DNA of 64,000 bases from Brevibacterium sp. 239c (GCF_900169365.1 NZ_FXZH01000007.1:124001-188000); one strand, 5' to 3'. Counted from the stretch's first letter, positions 32,909 to 42,214 are shown. Translations and numbers: made by a program. Notes: a model not told the origin generated them from the sequence alone.

Positions 32909-33822
32909 TTGGCGCTCCTCTTCATCAATGCGTTGTAGGCGATGAGGACGATCACGGCGATCGCTCCCGTCGTCACGCCCAGGGCCATCGCCACTCCTTC
33001 TCCGCCGGTGGCTGCAGAACCGGCGAGCTGTCCGGCGATCTCGAGCGGGATGAGGGGGAAGCCTCCCGTGCCGATGAGCACTGCTGCCGAGGCGTGGGTG
33101 CCGAAGGCGGAACCGAACATGAGCAGCCAGGCACCCAGCAGGGCGGGAGTGATCACAGGCAGTCCGACACGGCGCCAGAAGGTCAGGCTGGTGCCGCCCA
33201 ACGACGTGTTGGCCTCACGCCACTGCTGTCTGAGCGAGACGAAGCTGGGAAGCGTGAGAAGGATCATCGTGGGGATGAGGAAGTACTGGTACATGAGGAT
33301 CAGACCCTTGACGCTGTAGAGCGTGAAGGTCGAATCGACCGCCGTGATCAGCGCGGTGAAGTATCCGGTGTTGCCGACGGCGACGATGAAGGAGAACGCC
33401 AGAGGAACGCCTCCGTCGTTGGCCAGCACGCTGGAGATGACGGCGGTGATGGAGTCGACGATCTTCGACTTCACGGTCGAGATCGCCCAGGCGCAGAGAC
33501 CGCCGAAGATCGCGGCCACGGTGGCGGCGGTGAACGACAGGAGGAGGCTGTTGCCCAGGGCCATCGAACGCGATCCCGAGCCCAGCGCGGTGAAGTTGTC
33601 GAGGCCGAAGGTCTTCGTGCCGGGTTCGCTGCCGGGAACGAGGAGCGAGGTCGCCACCATTCCGCCGATCGGGATCACGAAGAACAGCACGATGATGACC
33701 GCGATCGGTGCCAGGGCCGTCCAGGCCGGTGAGAGGGCTCGCCTGCGCCGTGGGCCGGCCGGAGCGGAACCTGCTCCGGCCGGCCCAGCGGTGCGGGGCG
33801 ATGACTGTGGAACTGAGGTCAT
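32893..33822 (-). CDS. ABC transporter permease (first)
   Basis: A 309-aa permease with a Pro/Gly/Arg-rich cytoplasmic N-terminus and six membrane segments starting at about residue 33. The EAA-like loop REANTSLGGTSLTFWRRVGLPVITPALL is visible. Same PotB/FbpB/PhnU-like class as its partner. It starts inside the stop of the binding-protein gene (ATGA). Confidence 0.87.
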   Translation of the reverse strand: MTSVPQSSPRTAGPAGAGSAPAGPRRRRALSPAWTALAPIAVIIVLFFVIPIGGMVATSLLVPGSEPGTKTFGLDNFTALGSGSRSMALGNSLLLSFTAATVAAIFGGLCAWAISTVKSKIVDSITAVISSVLANDGGVPLAFSFIVAVGNTGYFTALITAVDSTFTLYSVKGLILMYQYFLIPTMILLTLPSFVSLRQQWREANTSLGGTSLTFWRRVGLPVITPALLGAWLLMFGSAFGTHASAAVLIGTGGFPLIPLEIAGQLAGSAATGGEGVAMALGVTTGAIAVIVLIAYNALMKRSAKWLNT

Positions 33823-34958
33823 CCGATAGCTTTCGCCCAGTTGTCAGCGAGGACCTTCTGCTGCGAATCCCGCTGTTCCTGAGTCGGCTGCGGCGCCGTC
33901 TGGTCGACCGCATCATCGAGCAGCTTCGACAGTGCATCGTCGTCGACCGTGTCGGCTTCGACCATGGCGTCGAGGCGACCGGGCAGGACGTAGCCTTCGA
34001 GCAGCAGGTTCTGTCCCTCGTCGCTGAAGACGAATTCCTGCCACAGGCGTGCAACCGCTGGGTGTGGTGCATCATCGTTGATCGATGCCGCGTAGTAGGA
34101 GGCGACGGTGCCGTCGGACGGGATGGAGATCGACATGTCCACCCCACCGTCAGCAAGGTCGTCCGCCCACTGCAGGAGCAGGTAGTCCCAGTTGACGGCG
34201 ATCGGCGTCTCACCGGTCTCGAACGTTCCGGCCTCAGCCTCTGTCGGTACGAGGTTGCCCTTGTCCGAGAGCTCGGCGAAGTAGTCGATGCCCGGCTGAA
34301 TGTCGTCGAGCGAGCCGTCGTTGGCCAGGGACGCGGCGACGACGGCCATGAAGCCGGCTTCGCCCGTCGTCGGGTTGCCGCGCATGGCGACCTTGCCCTT
34401 GTACTCGGGCTCGAGCAGCTCGGCGAAGCTCTTCGGGCACTTCTTCACGGTCTCGGAGTCACAGCCGATGGCCATGGTCCCGCCGAGGTGGTTGAACCAG
34501 GTGCCGTCCGGTGCCTTCATATTCTCGGGGATGTCATCGGCGGTCTCGGGATAGTATTCGGCGAGCAGGCCCTCCTCTGCGGCGTCGACGGCGAAGGATT
34601 CGCCGGTGTCGAGGTAGTCGAGAGAGGTTTCCTGCCCCTGCCTGTTCTTGACCGCGTTGATGAGGTCCTGGCTCGCGCCGGTCGAGGTGTCGTTGTCGAT
34701 CTCGATGTCGTACTTCTCCGAGAACGCGTCGAGCAGCCCGCCGTAGTTGGCCCAGTCGGGGTAGAGGCCCATGACATTGAGTGATCCCTCCGCCTGAGCA
34801 GCCTCGACGAGAGCGTCCATGCCCCCGCCGTCTTCGACCGACGTCGCCGATCGCCAATTGGCCGATTCCTCGGACTCGGCGCTGTCACCGCAGCCGGACA
34901 GGGCGGCCAGAGCGCCCACTGCGAGGGCAGCCGTGAGCTTTCGTGTGTGTTTGAGCAT
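33819..34958 (-). CDS. ABC transporter substrate-binding lipoprotein
   Basis: A 379-aa lipoprotein with basic N-terminus, hydrophobic segment and lipobox LAALSGC, then a class-II-like periplasmic-binding fold (EGSLNVMGLYPDWANYGGLLDAFSEKYDIEIDND, GKVAMRGNPTTGEAGFM, PIAVNWDYLLLQWA). It is nearest in style to the spermidine/iron(III)/2-aminoethylphosphonate group. The downstream HAD and EEP enzymes suggest an organophosphate ligand. The ATG at 34958 directly precedes the signal; a longer frame upstream lacks support. Confidence 0.85.
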   Translation of the reverse strand: MLKHTRKLTAALAVGALAALSGCGDSAESEESANWRSATSVEDGGGMDALVEAAQAEGSLNVMGLYPDWANYGGLLDAFSEKYDIEIDNDTSTGASQDLINAVKNRQGQETSLDYLDTGESFAVDAAEEGLLAEYYPETADDIPENMKAPDGTWFNHLGGTMAIGCDSETVKKCPKSFAELLEPEYKGKVAMRGNPTTGEAGFMAVVAASLANDGSLDDIQPGIDYFAELSDKGNLVPTEAEAGTFETGETPIAVNWDYLLLQWADDLADGGVDMSISIPSDGTVASYYAASINDDAPHPAVARLWQEFVFSDEGQNLLLEGYVLPGRLDAMVEADTVDDDALSKLLDDAVDQTAPQPTQEQRDSQQKVLADNWAKAIG

Positions 34959-35064
34959 CGTCGTACTCGCCTTTCGGACTTGTGCGCAAGCGCATTGTGT
35001 TCTCATTCGAAGTGCTTCGATCCATCCCCACGATAGGGAACAGATGGAAGATAGACAACCCAGA

Positions 35065-35110
35065 TCACTAGTGAGGTTCTAAGAGTAGAATAATCCTCAC
35101 CAGTGAGGTT
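35065..35110. promoter_or_regulatory. two operator copies between the ABC operon and its GntR regulator
   Basis: TCACTAGTGAGGTT (35065-35078) and TCACCAGTGAGGTT (35097-35110) differ at one position, and their starts are 32 bp apart, about three helical turns. Each contains a TCAC-N2-GTGA dyad, extended in the second to CCTCACCAGTGAGG. Dyads of this size are typical for GntR/HutC (UTRA) regulators. The rest of the 340-bp gap to the GntR start shows nothing else assignable. Confidence 0.65.
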
Positions 35111-35298
35111 GGCCGAGAAAATGCCGTGCGCATGAACTCTGCCGGGCTGCTCACAGCGTCGAGACAAGGTGACGGTGACGCTCCAGTGCGTGCGGTCGTC
35201 GCCAGCTCGGGGGCTTGCGGTAGCGTAGGTGCACGGCACTGACAGCAGTGCTGAGCGTGCTGGCTGTATTGGGAACACATCATGGGAGGACTGAAGGC

Positions 35299-36090
35299 GT
35301 GACCGAGTCGCAACTGCAGCCGTCTGGATCCGGCGGTGCGCGGTACGAGCAGATCGCGGAGCAGATACGCGAATCGATTCGCACCGGGGCACGGCAGGTG
35401 GGGCAGAGCCTCGAATCCGAAGCAGCTCTGGCCTCCGAGTACGAAGTCGCACCGGGCACGGTGCGCGAAGCGCTGCGACTGCTGGTCAGTGAGGGAACCG
35501 TGGGAGGTCGGCGCGGAGCTCGGAAGATGGTGCTGCGCAGGCCTCGGCCGGCGGCAGTGGCTGAGGAGTTCCGCAGCTTCGCTCAGTGGGCCAGCGCGCA
35601 CGGGCGGACCCCGGGCGGCCAGGTCATCGAGCAGCGCTGGCGCATTGCGGGGGATGAGACGGCCGCGGCACTCAAAGTCGATCCTCGTGCCCGTGTGCTG
35701 CGGGTTCTTCGTGTGCGTCTACTCGACGGCGAGAAGGTCATGGTCGAACGGACGAGCTACCCCGAAGATCTCGGCGACTTGGTCGAGAAGGTTCCCAGCG
35801 ATGCAGCCTCGGTCAGCCGCAGCCTCGCCCAGCAGCACGGGATCGTCTTCGCCGGTGCTGATCACGTCTTCTCGGCGACCGTCTGCGGTCAGCAGGATGC
35901 AGACCTGCTGGGGGTTGCACGCGGACGACCGCTGCTGCGCCACCTGCGTCGCAGCCGCGACAGTGCGGGGCGGCCGTTGGAGATATCCGAGGACCGCTAT
36001 CTGGCCAACATCCTGTCCGTGGCGATGTCGAACGGTCGCAATGTCAACCCGATCAGCTGGCTGACTGCCGACGAACCGAACTGGTTCTGA
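35299..36090 (+). CDS. GntR-family regulator with UTRA effector domain
   Basis: A 263-aa HutC-subfamily protein: GntR winged helix at residues about 14-80 (YEQIAEQIRESIRTG, LASEYEVAPGTVREALRLL) and a UTRA domain from about 95 (VLRVLRVRLLDGEKVMVERTSYP, FSATVCGQQDADLLGV). Start GTG with GGAGGA 8 nt upstream. Divergent from the ABC/HAD/EEP operon, it is the likely ligand-responsive repressor of that operon through the two TCAC-GTGA sites. Confidence 0.85.
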   Translation: MTESQLQPSGSGGARYEQIAEQIRESIRTGARQVGQSLESEAALASEYEVAPGTVREALRLLVSEGTVGGRRGARKMVLRRPRPAAVAEEFRSFAQWASAHGRTPGGQVIEQRWRIAGDETAAALKVDPRARVLRVLRVRLLDGEKVMVERTSYPEDLGDLVEKVPSDAASVSRSLAQQHGIVFAGADHVFSATVCGQQDADLLGVARGRPLLRHLRRSRDSAGRPLEISEDRYLANILSVAMSNGRNVNPISWLTADEPNWF

Positions 36091-36120
36091 TTTCGTCGCC
36101 GACACCCGAACAGCAGACAG

Positions 36121-36155
36121 CGGCTCGGACACCTCGATCCGAGGTATCAGAGCCG
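36121..36155. terminator. hairpin between convergent GntR gene and putA
   Basis: CGGCTC (36121-36126) pairs with GAGCCG (36150-36155) and ACCTCG (36131-36136) with CGAGGT (36140-36145), with a small internal loop. It lies in the 112-bp convergent gap and probably serves as a bidirectional terminator without a long T-run. Confidence 0.55.
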
Positions 36156-36202
36156 CCGTCCGCCAACCGTTCGGCTGGGTCAGAGCCAGCAGGTCGGCTG
36201 GG

Positions 36203-39200
36203 TCATGCCTTGAGTCCGGCCGCCAGTTCGTGGAAGTCACGGCTGGGATTGCCGAAGCGGTGCAGTGTCATGGACACGGCCTGCTCCTGCACGTAGTAGC
36301 GCATCTCCACCCGCGCCGAGGAGGTCACCGGTTCATCGATGACCGCAACCTCTGGACGTGGTGCGGTGGCCGCCAACAGCTCGGGTTCCTGCGGCCCGAG
36401 CACGCGGATGCGGGCGCCGACGGAATCATCGTAGCGACCCTGACCGACCATGTCGGCGAACGTCGCTGCGGACTCGGTCCGAGCCGGGACGCCAGCGTTG
36501 GTGACGGCGATCTTCACCTCGGAAGCCACATCCTCGGCGACGGACAGCTGCACTGTGGACCCGACGCACTTCGCTGCTTGCAGGGACCTCTCCAGGTCGA
36601 ACAGTGACGACTTCGAGGTCACCCGCAGTGTGACCGGGCGAGGCCGGTAGCGGAAGATATTGGCTTCGGACTGGAGACCTGTATGGTCCTTCGCTGCCCC
36701 GAACTCGCGGGCCAGCCAACGTTCGTCATCGGCCTTGGCCAGTTCCAGGTTCTGGCTCGCGTCAGTGGCACCTGGCAGAGTGGACGGATCGTCGGTGTAG
36801 TGGCCGAAGAGCATGAGGTAGTTCGGGCCACCGGCCTTCGAACCGAGTCCGACGGAGGACTGTTTCCAACCGCCGAAGGACTGGCGCCGAACTATCGCGC
36901 CGGTGATGCCGCGGTTGACGTAGGCGTTGCCGACCTGGACCTGGTCGAGCCACGTGCGCACTTCCTCGGGATCGAGGGAGTGGATGCCGCCGGTGAGACC
37001 GAAGTCCACATCGTTCTGGAACTCGATGGCCTCGTCGAGGTCCTTCGCGTGCATGAGGCCGAGCACAGGACCGAACACCTCGGTGAGGTGGAAGAAGGAT
37101 CCCGGCTTGACGCCGTCCTTGACGCCCGGGCTCCACAGTCGGCCCGTGTCATCGAGCTGTTTGGGTTCGAGCAGCCAGGACTCGCCCGGCTCGAGGGAGG
37201 TCAGGGCGCGTTTGAGTTTGTCGGAGGGATCCTCGGTCAGCGGTCCCATCGTCGCCGACATGTTTGCCGGCCAGTCGACGACCATCGACGCGGCTGCGTC
37301 GATGAGCTGTTTGCGGTAGCGCTCGGAGTCGTAGGTCGACCCGACCATGATGCCCAACGAAGCGGCCGAGCACTTCTGCCCGGCATGGCCGAAGGCCGAA
37401 TACACGAGATCGGCTACAGCCAGATCGCGGTCAGCCGCCGGGGTGATGACCAGGGCGTTCTTGCCGGAGGTCTCCGCATTGACGTGCAGGTCAGGACGGA
37501 AGGACTTGAACAGGGCGGCCGTCTCGGAGGCACCTGTGAGGATGACACGGTCGACATCCGGGTGAGCAACGAGGTGACGGCTGAGGTCCCGGTCCGAAGG
37601 CGTGCACAGCTGCAGCACGTCTTTGGGCACTCCCGCTTCCCACAGACAGTCGATGATGAGTGCCGAGCAGTGTGGGGTGGGCTTCGAGGGTTTGTGGATG
37701 ACGGCCGAACCGGCCGCCAGCGCAGCCACGGTGCCACCGGTGGGGATGGCGATCGGGAAGTTCCACGGCGGGGTGACGACGACCAACTTATCGGGGACGA
37801 AGTTCGCTCCTTCGAGGTTCTCCAGCTCCGCGGCGTTGAGCGCGTAGTAGCGGATGAAGTCGATGGCCTCGGAGATCTCCGGATCGGACTGGGACGGCAT
37901 CTTCCCGACCTCGGCGGCCTCGACGGCGATGAACTCACCGCGGCGGGCGGCGACAACCTCGGCGGCACGGTGGAGAATCTCTCCACGACCGGCAGCACCC
38001 AGCTCGCGCCAGGCCTGCGCAGCCCTGCGGCCATCGGCGATCATCTCATCGAGTTTCGCAGCCGAGTCGACCTTCGGGGTCTTGGGCCGGTCATCGAGAT
38101 ATCCGGGAGCAGTCGCCTCGGCGATGATCTCCTTGGCCCACTTCTGGTTCGCCGGCAGCGAAGGGTCGGTGTCTGGTTCGTTATAGAACTCGGTCGGGAC
38201 GGGGCTGGAGACATCGCGTTCGGTCGAACGGTCCTGCTTGCGGTTCGGTGCCGGGGCAACCTCACCGTCTTCGGCCAGGATGTCCTCGAGCTGCTTGACG
38301 GAGGCCTGGAAACGATCTGCCTCGCGGACGAAAACCTCATTGCCGTTGGCAAGGTCGAAGATGCCGGACATGAAGTTCTCGTGAGAGGAGTTCTCTTCGA
38401 GCCTGCGCACAAGGTAGGAGATTGCGACGTCGAATTCCTTCGGGTGCACGGCGGGGACGTAGAGGAGGAGATCTCCGACGTCCTCGGTCACCGCGGCGGC
38501 CTGCTCCGAGGCCATGCCCTGCAGCATCTCGAATTCCACGCGGCTGGTGACATCGCGGTCGACGGACAGGTGGTGGGCGAAGGCGATGTCGAAGAGGTTG
38601 TGCCCAGCCACGCCGATGCGCAGCCCCTTCATCCGCTCCGGAGTGAAGAGCCAATGGAGGACGTGCTTGTAGTTCGCGTCGGTGGACTGCTTCGAATCGC
38701 ACGTGGTCGCGGGCCAGCCGGCAATCTCCGCGTGGACGGTCTCCATCGCCAGATTTGCGCCCTTGACGAGGCGAACCTTGATTCCGACTCCACCGTTGGC
38801 GATGCGTTCATTGGCGAATTCGCTCAGGCGCTGCACGGCACCCAGTGCGTCGGGCTGGTAGCCCTGGATCACGATGCCGGCCTCGAGGTTCTTGAACTCA
38901 GGTTCGGCAAGGAGGCGGGTGAAGACCGCGATGGTCAGTTCGAGGTCGCGGTACTCCTCCATATCGAGGTTGACGAACTTGGAGCCGGTCGGTGCCTTCG
39001 CTGCCTGCTGGTAGAGCGGGCGCAGGCGTTCAACCACGTAGTCGACGGTCTCGTCGAAGGCCCACATGGAGATCTGGGACGCGACAGAGGAGACCTTGAC
39101 GGAGACGTAGTCGACGTCCTCGCGGGCCAGCAGCCGGTGGGTTTCCTCGAGGTGGTGGTCGGCTTCGCCATCACCGAGGACAGCCTCACCGAGGAGGTTG

Positions 39201-39637
39201 ATGTTGAGTCGGTGACCGTCGGCTGTCAGTGCTGCTACAGCCTTGCCGAACTGTTTGTCGCGAGCGTCGACGACCATGTGCCCGACCATCTGACGCAGGC
39301 GGGTGCGAGCCGCCGGCACGACGACCTGGGGCAGTGCCCGGGCCAGGGCGGCACCGGTCTTGATCTGGGCGCGGTCGAGGGCCGACATCGTCTCGGGAGC
39401 CAGCTTGCCGACCTCCGCCAAAGCATCCGCGGCGGCGTGCACATCATCGGTGCGCACGACCCGATCGACGAATCCGACGGTGAAGTCGAGGCCGTTGGGA
39501 TCGGAGAGCACTGCCGAGAGGCGTTCGGCGGCAGGATTCTTCGCCGTGGTCTTGCTCGTTGCCACGCGCAGCCATTTGCGAACGGTGTCGATGGAGCGAC
39601 TGGTGAGCTGATCGAGATCGGAGTCTGTATGCAACAA
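36203..39637 (-). CDS. putA: bifunctional proline dehydrogenase / delta-1-pyrroline-5-carboxylate dehydrogenase
   Basis: An 1144-aa PutA. The proline dehydrogenase barrel spans about residues 60-430 (VSVKVSSVASQIS, FVNLDMEEYRDLELT, IKVRLVKGANLAMET, RIGVAGHNLFDIA). The P5C dehydrogenase domain spans about 530-1010: VTPPWNFPIAIPTGG, ILTGASETAALFKS, NAETSGKNALVITP and catalytic Cys in GHAGQKCSAASLG. A C-terminal extension of about 130 residues follows. It oxidises proline to glutamate. There is no N-terminal RHH domain, so it is not a self-repressing trifunctional PutA. The start is a TTG pair after AAAGGAA. A divergent fusion regulator lies upstream. Confidence 0.93.
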   Translation of the reverse strand: MLHTDSDLDQLTSRSIDTVRKWLRVATSKTTAKNPAAERLSAVLSDPNGLDFTVGFVDRVVRTDDVHAAADALAEVGKLAPETMSALDRAQIKTGAALARALPQVVVPAARTRLRQMVGHMVVDARDKQFGKAVAALTADGHRLNINLLGEAVLGDGEADHHLEETHRLLAREDVDYVSVKVSSVASQISMWAFDETVDYVVERLRPLYQQAAKAPTGSKFVNLDMEEYRDLELTIAVFTRLLAEPEFKNLEAGIVIQGYQPDALGAVQRLSEFANERIANGGVGIKVRLVKGANLAMETVHAEIAGWPATTCDSKQSTDANYKHVLHWLFTPERMKGLRIGVAGHNLFDIAFAHHLSVDRDVTSRVEFEMLQGMASEQAAAVTEDVGDLLLYVPAVHPKEFDVAISYLVRRLEENSSHENFMSGIFDLANGNEVFVREADRFQASVKQLEDILAEDGEVAPAPNRKQDRSTERDVSSPVPTEFYNEPDTDPSLPANQKWAKEIIAEATAPGYLDDRPKTPKVDSAAKLDEMIADGRRAAQAWRELGAAGRGEILHRAAEVVAARRGEFIAVEAAEVGKMPSQSDPEISEAIDFIRYYALNAAELENLEGANFVPDKLVVVTPPWNFPIAIPTGGTVAALAAGSAVIHKPSKPTPHCSALIIDCLWEAGVPKDVLQLCTPSDRDLSRHLVAHPDVDRVILTGASETAALFKSFRPDLHVNAETSGKNALVITPAADRDLAVADLVYSAFGHAGQKCSAASLGIMVGSTYDSERYRKQLIDAAASMVVDWPANMSATMGPLTEDPSDKLKRALTSLEPGESWLLEPKQLDDTGRLWSPGVKDGVKPGSFFHLTEVFGPVLGLMHAKDLDEAIEFQNDVDFGLTGGIHSLDPEEVRTWLDQVQVGNAYVNRGITGAIVRRQSFGGWKQSSVGLGSKAGGPNYLMLFGHYTDDPSTLPGATDASQNLELAKADDERWLAREFGAAKDHTGLQSEANIFRYRPRPVTLRVTSKSSLFDLERSLQAAKCVGSTVQLSVAEDVASEVKIAVTNAGVPARTESAATFADMVGQGRYDDSVGARIRVLGPQEPELLAATAPRPEVAVIDEPVTSSARVEMRYYVQEQAVSMTLHRFGNPSRDFHELAAGLKA

Positions 39638-39794
39638 CTGCTCGTTCCTTTTCTGTTGGACGAACTCTGGATGAGTCTGGCTGGGGTCGTGCCAGCTGTT
39701 CCCGCGTCGCCGTTGACTGTTGACGGGATCGTTGAGACCAGTATGCGCCGCAGAGAATTCGCGGTGAAGGGCTTGCAGCCAATCGCAGACATAG

Positions 39795-40689
39795 TTGAGT
39801 CAGAAGTAATAGAATGGGGCGATGTATTCCTCAGAGATGCGTCGCGCCGCTGTTGCCAAGACGGCTTCGTCCTCCATCGCCGAGGTGGCAGCCGAGTTGG
39901 GTATCTCGCCATCGAGTCTGCGTCGGTGGACGCTGCGATCCGACCTTGACGACCGCCCGCGCAGCGGCCGTCCGCAGATTCAGAGTACGGCAGATCAGGT
40001 CGTGGAAGCCCTGGTGAGCACGGCAGGGGCGAGGATCTCGGGGAAGGACTATTCGACGAGGGCTCTCGCCGAGGCGACCGGGCTGAGCCAGAGCATCGTG
40101 TCCCGTGCGATGAGAGGGATGACGGTGCACCGCGACCAGCTGCGCGGAAGCGCTGAGATCACGGTTGTCGCAGGCGGATTCCCGCTCGTTGTCATCGGCA
40201 TCCGACTTGGTGACGAGCACGGTGTGGGTGAAGCCTTTGATGGGGGTGCCGGCCGCGATGGTGGTGCGAGCGCAGTATCGGCACGACGGGTCCAACGCCG
40301 CATCGCTGGCATCGTGGCGGCTCTGCGTTCGGCAGGTGTTCAGCGTTGGCCGCAGCGTTTTGACAGCGAGCATCGCCAGACAGATGCTCAGGACCTGCTC
40401 GATCTGCTTCGGGACGGGGGCGAGCGCGAGCGCTTCATCGTCTTCGATCCCTTCGGTGAGACGGACGATTTGGACGTGCAGGTCCCGATTGCGAACGCCG
40501 GCATCGTGGTCCACAGGGAGTTCGATGCGTTTATCGACGATGTCAAAGCTGGACTCGCTCTCTGCCGCGATGTTCCCGGTTCCCTGCTCGACACCCTCTC
40601 CGGCCGTGTGCGTCACGGTTTCGAAGGCGTCATGTGGCGGCAATCGAGCCAAACTGATGCTCGTAGAAGTTCCATTTCTTCTGACTCAA
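39795..40689. repeat. 20-bp inverted repeats (18/20) bounding 5' half of the regulator gene
   Basis: Left end TTGAGTCAGAAGTAATAGAA (39795-39814). The right end, read on the minus strand from 40689, is TTGAGTCAGAAGAAATGGAA (40670-40689). Only two positions differ. The left copy overlaps the probable -10 box and the right copy ends exactly at an ATG that would start an ordinary GntR/FCD protein. The 895-bp unit looks like an inserted, perhaps transposon-derived, segment; no target duplication is evident. Confidence 0.6.
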
Positions 40690-41396
40690 TGGAGATCTCT
40701 TCGTGGTTGCCGAAGGGGACTCGGTCCATCACAGAACACCTGGCGATCGCCCTGCGTGAGGAGATCATCGATTCGGGATATCAACCTGGGGACAGAATCA
40801 ATCCGCGCCTTCTGTCGGGGCGGATGCAGGTGCCCCGCTCCTCGGTGGATGCCGCTCTGCGGCGCATGGTCGATGACAAGCTGCTCGACGGTTCACGGGG
40901 CGGTTCGAGGATTCCTCTGATCACCACCCTTGACGTCCTCGACCTCTATGCCGGACGCATGTCGGTGGGGGAAGTTCTCCTGCGCTCGCTGGCGCTGCGA
41001 CCGAAGCGCTACTTCGTGCCCGTGCAGCTGGCACTGCGGCAGGTGGAGGCCTCGGCGGCGACGAAGAGCGGCATCGACGTCGAGGATGCCGATCTCCACT
41101 TCCAGCAGGAACTGGCACGGGCCTCCGGTCTGCGACAGAGCGCCCGAGCCTTCGAGGCACTGACCCTGCGCCTGCGCCTGTTCATCTCTGTTCTGCAGCT
41201 TGACTACTCACCCGCCAGCGATCGCATCCTCATCGATGACCGCGCTATCTTCAGGGCACTGTCCCTCGGTGACGCCGATACCGCAGTGGTGGCATGGCGA
41301 GGCAAAGTCGACAACGCGGTCAGGCACATGGCCGGACTGTTCGCTCAGCGTCGGTTCGACCAAGACCTCTGGGCCCAGCTCACCCGTCGAGTATGA
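39822..41396 (+). CDS. fusion regulator: transposase-like HTH pair + unknown middle + GntR/FCD
   Basis: A 524-aa protein. Residues 1-105 carry two helix-turn-helices (SSIAEVAAELGISPSSLRRW and STRALAEATGLSQSIVSRAMR) joined by DDRPRSGRPQ, the arrangement of IS630-type transposase DNA-binding domains. Residues about 110-285 are acidic and match nothing I know. From about 290 a complete GntR winged helix (ITEHLAIALREEIIDSGYQPGDRI) and FCD domain follow. An internal ATG at 40689 would yield a normal 235-aa FCD regulator. The full-length start has TAGAAT 6 nt upstream (leaderless). Divergent from putA, so proline regulation is plausible but inferred. Confidence 0.7.
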   Translation: MYSSEMRRAAVAKTASSSIAEVAAELGISPSSLRRWTLRSDLDDRPRSGRPQIQSTADQVVEALVSTAGARISGKDYSTRALAEATGLSQSIVSRAMRGMTVHRDQLRGSAEITVVAGGFPLVVIGIRLGDEHGVGEAFDGGAGRDGGASAVSARRVQRRIAGIVAALRSAGVQRWPQRFDSEHRQTDAQDLLDLLRDGGERERFIVFDPFGETDDLDVQVPIANAGIVVHREFDAFIDDVKAGLALCRDVPGSLLDTLSGRVRHGFEGVMWRQSSQTDARRSSISSDSMEISSWLPKGTRSITEHLAIALREEIIDSGYQPGDRINPRLLSGRMQVPRSSVDAALRRMVDDKLLDGSRGGSRIPLITTLDVLDLYAGRMSVGEVLLRSLALRPKRYFVPVQLALRQVEASAATKSGIDVEDADLHFQQELARASGLRQSARAFEALTLRLRLFISVLQLDYSPASDRILIDDRAIFRALSLGDADTAVVAWRGKVDNAVRHMAGLFAQRRFDQDLWAQLTRRV

Positions 41397-41490
41397 ACGG
41401 ACCCGCCGGCCAACCTCGGCGAGGGTGACTGGTATAAATTTGGGGAAAGTCAAAGCTTGAATCTGCAGAGCCGAATGGGATAGTTGAACC

Positions 41491-42102
41491 GTGGAGACCT
41501 TGATTGTAGGCGTGGCCGGGGGCACCGGCAGTGGAAAGACAACCCTGACCCAGGCGCTGCTGGACAAGTGCGCGGGCCCGCCTTCGGTGTTGTTTCACGA
41601 CAACTACTACCGGCGGCGAGACGAGCTGACGTACGAGGAGCGCGAGAAGGTCAACTACGACGACCTTGACGCCTTCGACAATGACCTGTTCGTCGAACAT
41701 TTGAGCGCTCTGCGGGCATCGCAGTCGGTGGAGAGCCCGGTCTACGACTTCTCGATCCACAATCGCAGCGATCGCACGACGCTCGTGGAGCCATCGCCGG
41801 TGATCATCGTCGAAGGCATCCTCATCTTCGCCGAACCGCGGATCTGTGAACTGCTCGACATCAAGCTCTTCGTCGACACCGACGCCGACGTTCGGCTGCT
41901 GCGGCGGATCAAACGCGACGTCGTCGAACGAGGACGGACCCTGCAGTCTGTTGAGGACCAATATCTGGGCACCGTAAAGCCGATGCACGAGCTGTATGTG
42001 GAGCCCTCGAAGCGCAACGCAGACATCATCATCCCTGATGGCGGGCACAATATCGTGGCCATGGACATGGTGCTCAACCGAATCCAGCGGGACGTTGGGT
42101 AG
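41491..42102 (+). CDS. udk: uridine kinase
   Basis: A 203-aa P-loop kinase: Walker A AGGTGSGKTT, FHDNYYRRRDELTYEEREKVNYDDLDAFD, PVYDFSIHNRSDRT, VIIVEGILIFAEPRI and the RRIKRDVVERGRT lid. It phosphorylates uridine and cytidine in pyrimidine salvage. The start is GTG with no SD; GATAGT ends 6 nt before it, consistent with leaderless translation. Length is normal. Confidence 0.92.
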   Translation: METLIVGVAGGTGSGKTTLTQALLDKCAGPPSVLFHDNYYRRRDELTYEEREKVNYDDLDAFDNDLFVEHLSALRASQSVESPVYDFSIHNRSDRTTLVEPSPVIIVEGILIFAEPRICELLDIKLFVDTDADVRLLRRIKRDVVERGRTLQSVEDQYLGTVKPMHELYVEPSKRNADIIIPDGGHNIVAMDMVLNRIQRDVG

Positions 42103-42136
42103 AGCTCTGCCTAATCGGGTTCCAGTTCGTTGAAAT

Positions 42137-42155
42137 CTCGTGCCAGAGGCACGAG
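42137..42155 (+). terminator. hairpin after udk
   Basis: A perfect 8-bp stem CTCGTGCC/GGCACGAG with a 3-nt AGA loop lies 35 nt after the udk stop. No T-run follows, so termination is only likely. Confidence 0.45.
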
Positions 42156-42214
42156 TACCTTCGTGTCAGGCGTTCGAAAAGTCTCGTGTCAGTACCGGAT
42201 TGTAGTGTGTTTGC

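Noticed and set aside
36683..39949. 1088-codon open frame on the plus strand across putA
   Set aside because: It is antisense to a well-supported PutA with complete active-site motifs, and its translation is Gly/Val/Asp-rich without family features. It is a GC-driven shadow frame.
39831..40652. Minus-strand frame of 273 codons opposite the fusion regulator
   Set aside because: No motif or start signal, low-complexity Thr/Arg composition, and the plus frame is continuous into a clear GntR/FCD domain.
40670..40689. Right inverted repeat taken as proof of a complete insertion sequence
   Set aside because: No transposase catalytic domain and no target-site duplication are visible, so it is reported only as a repeat-bounded segment.
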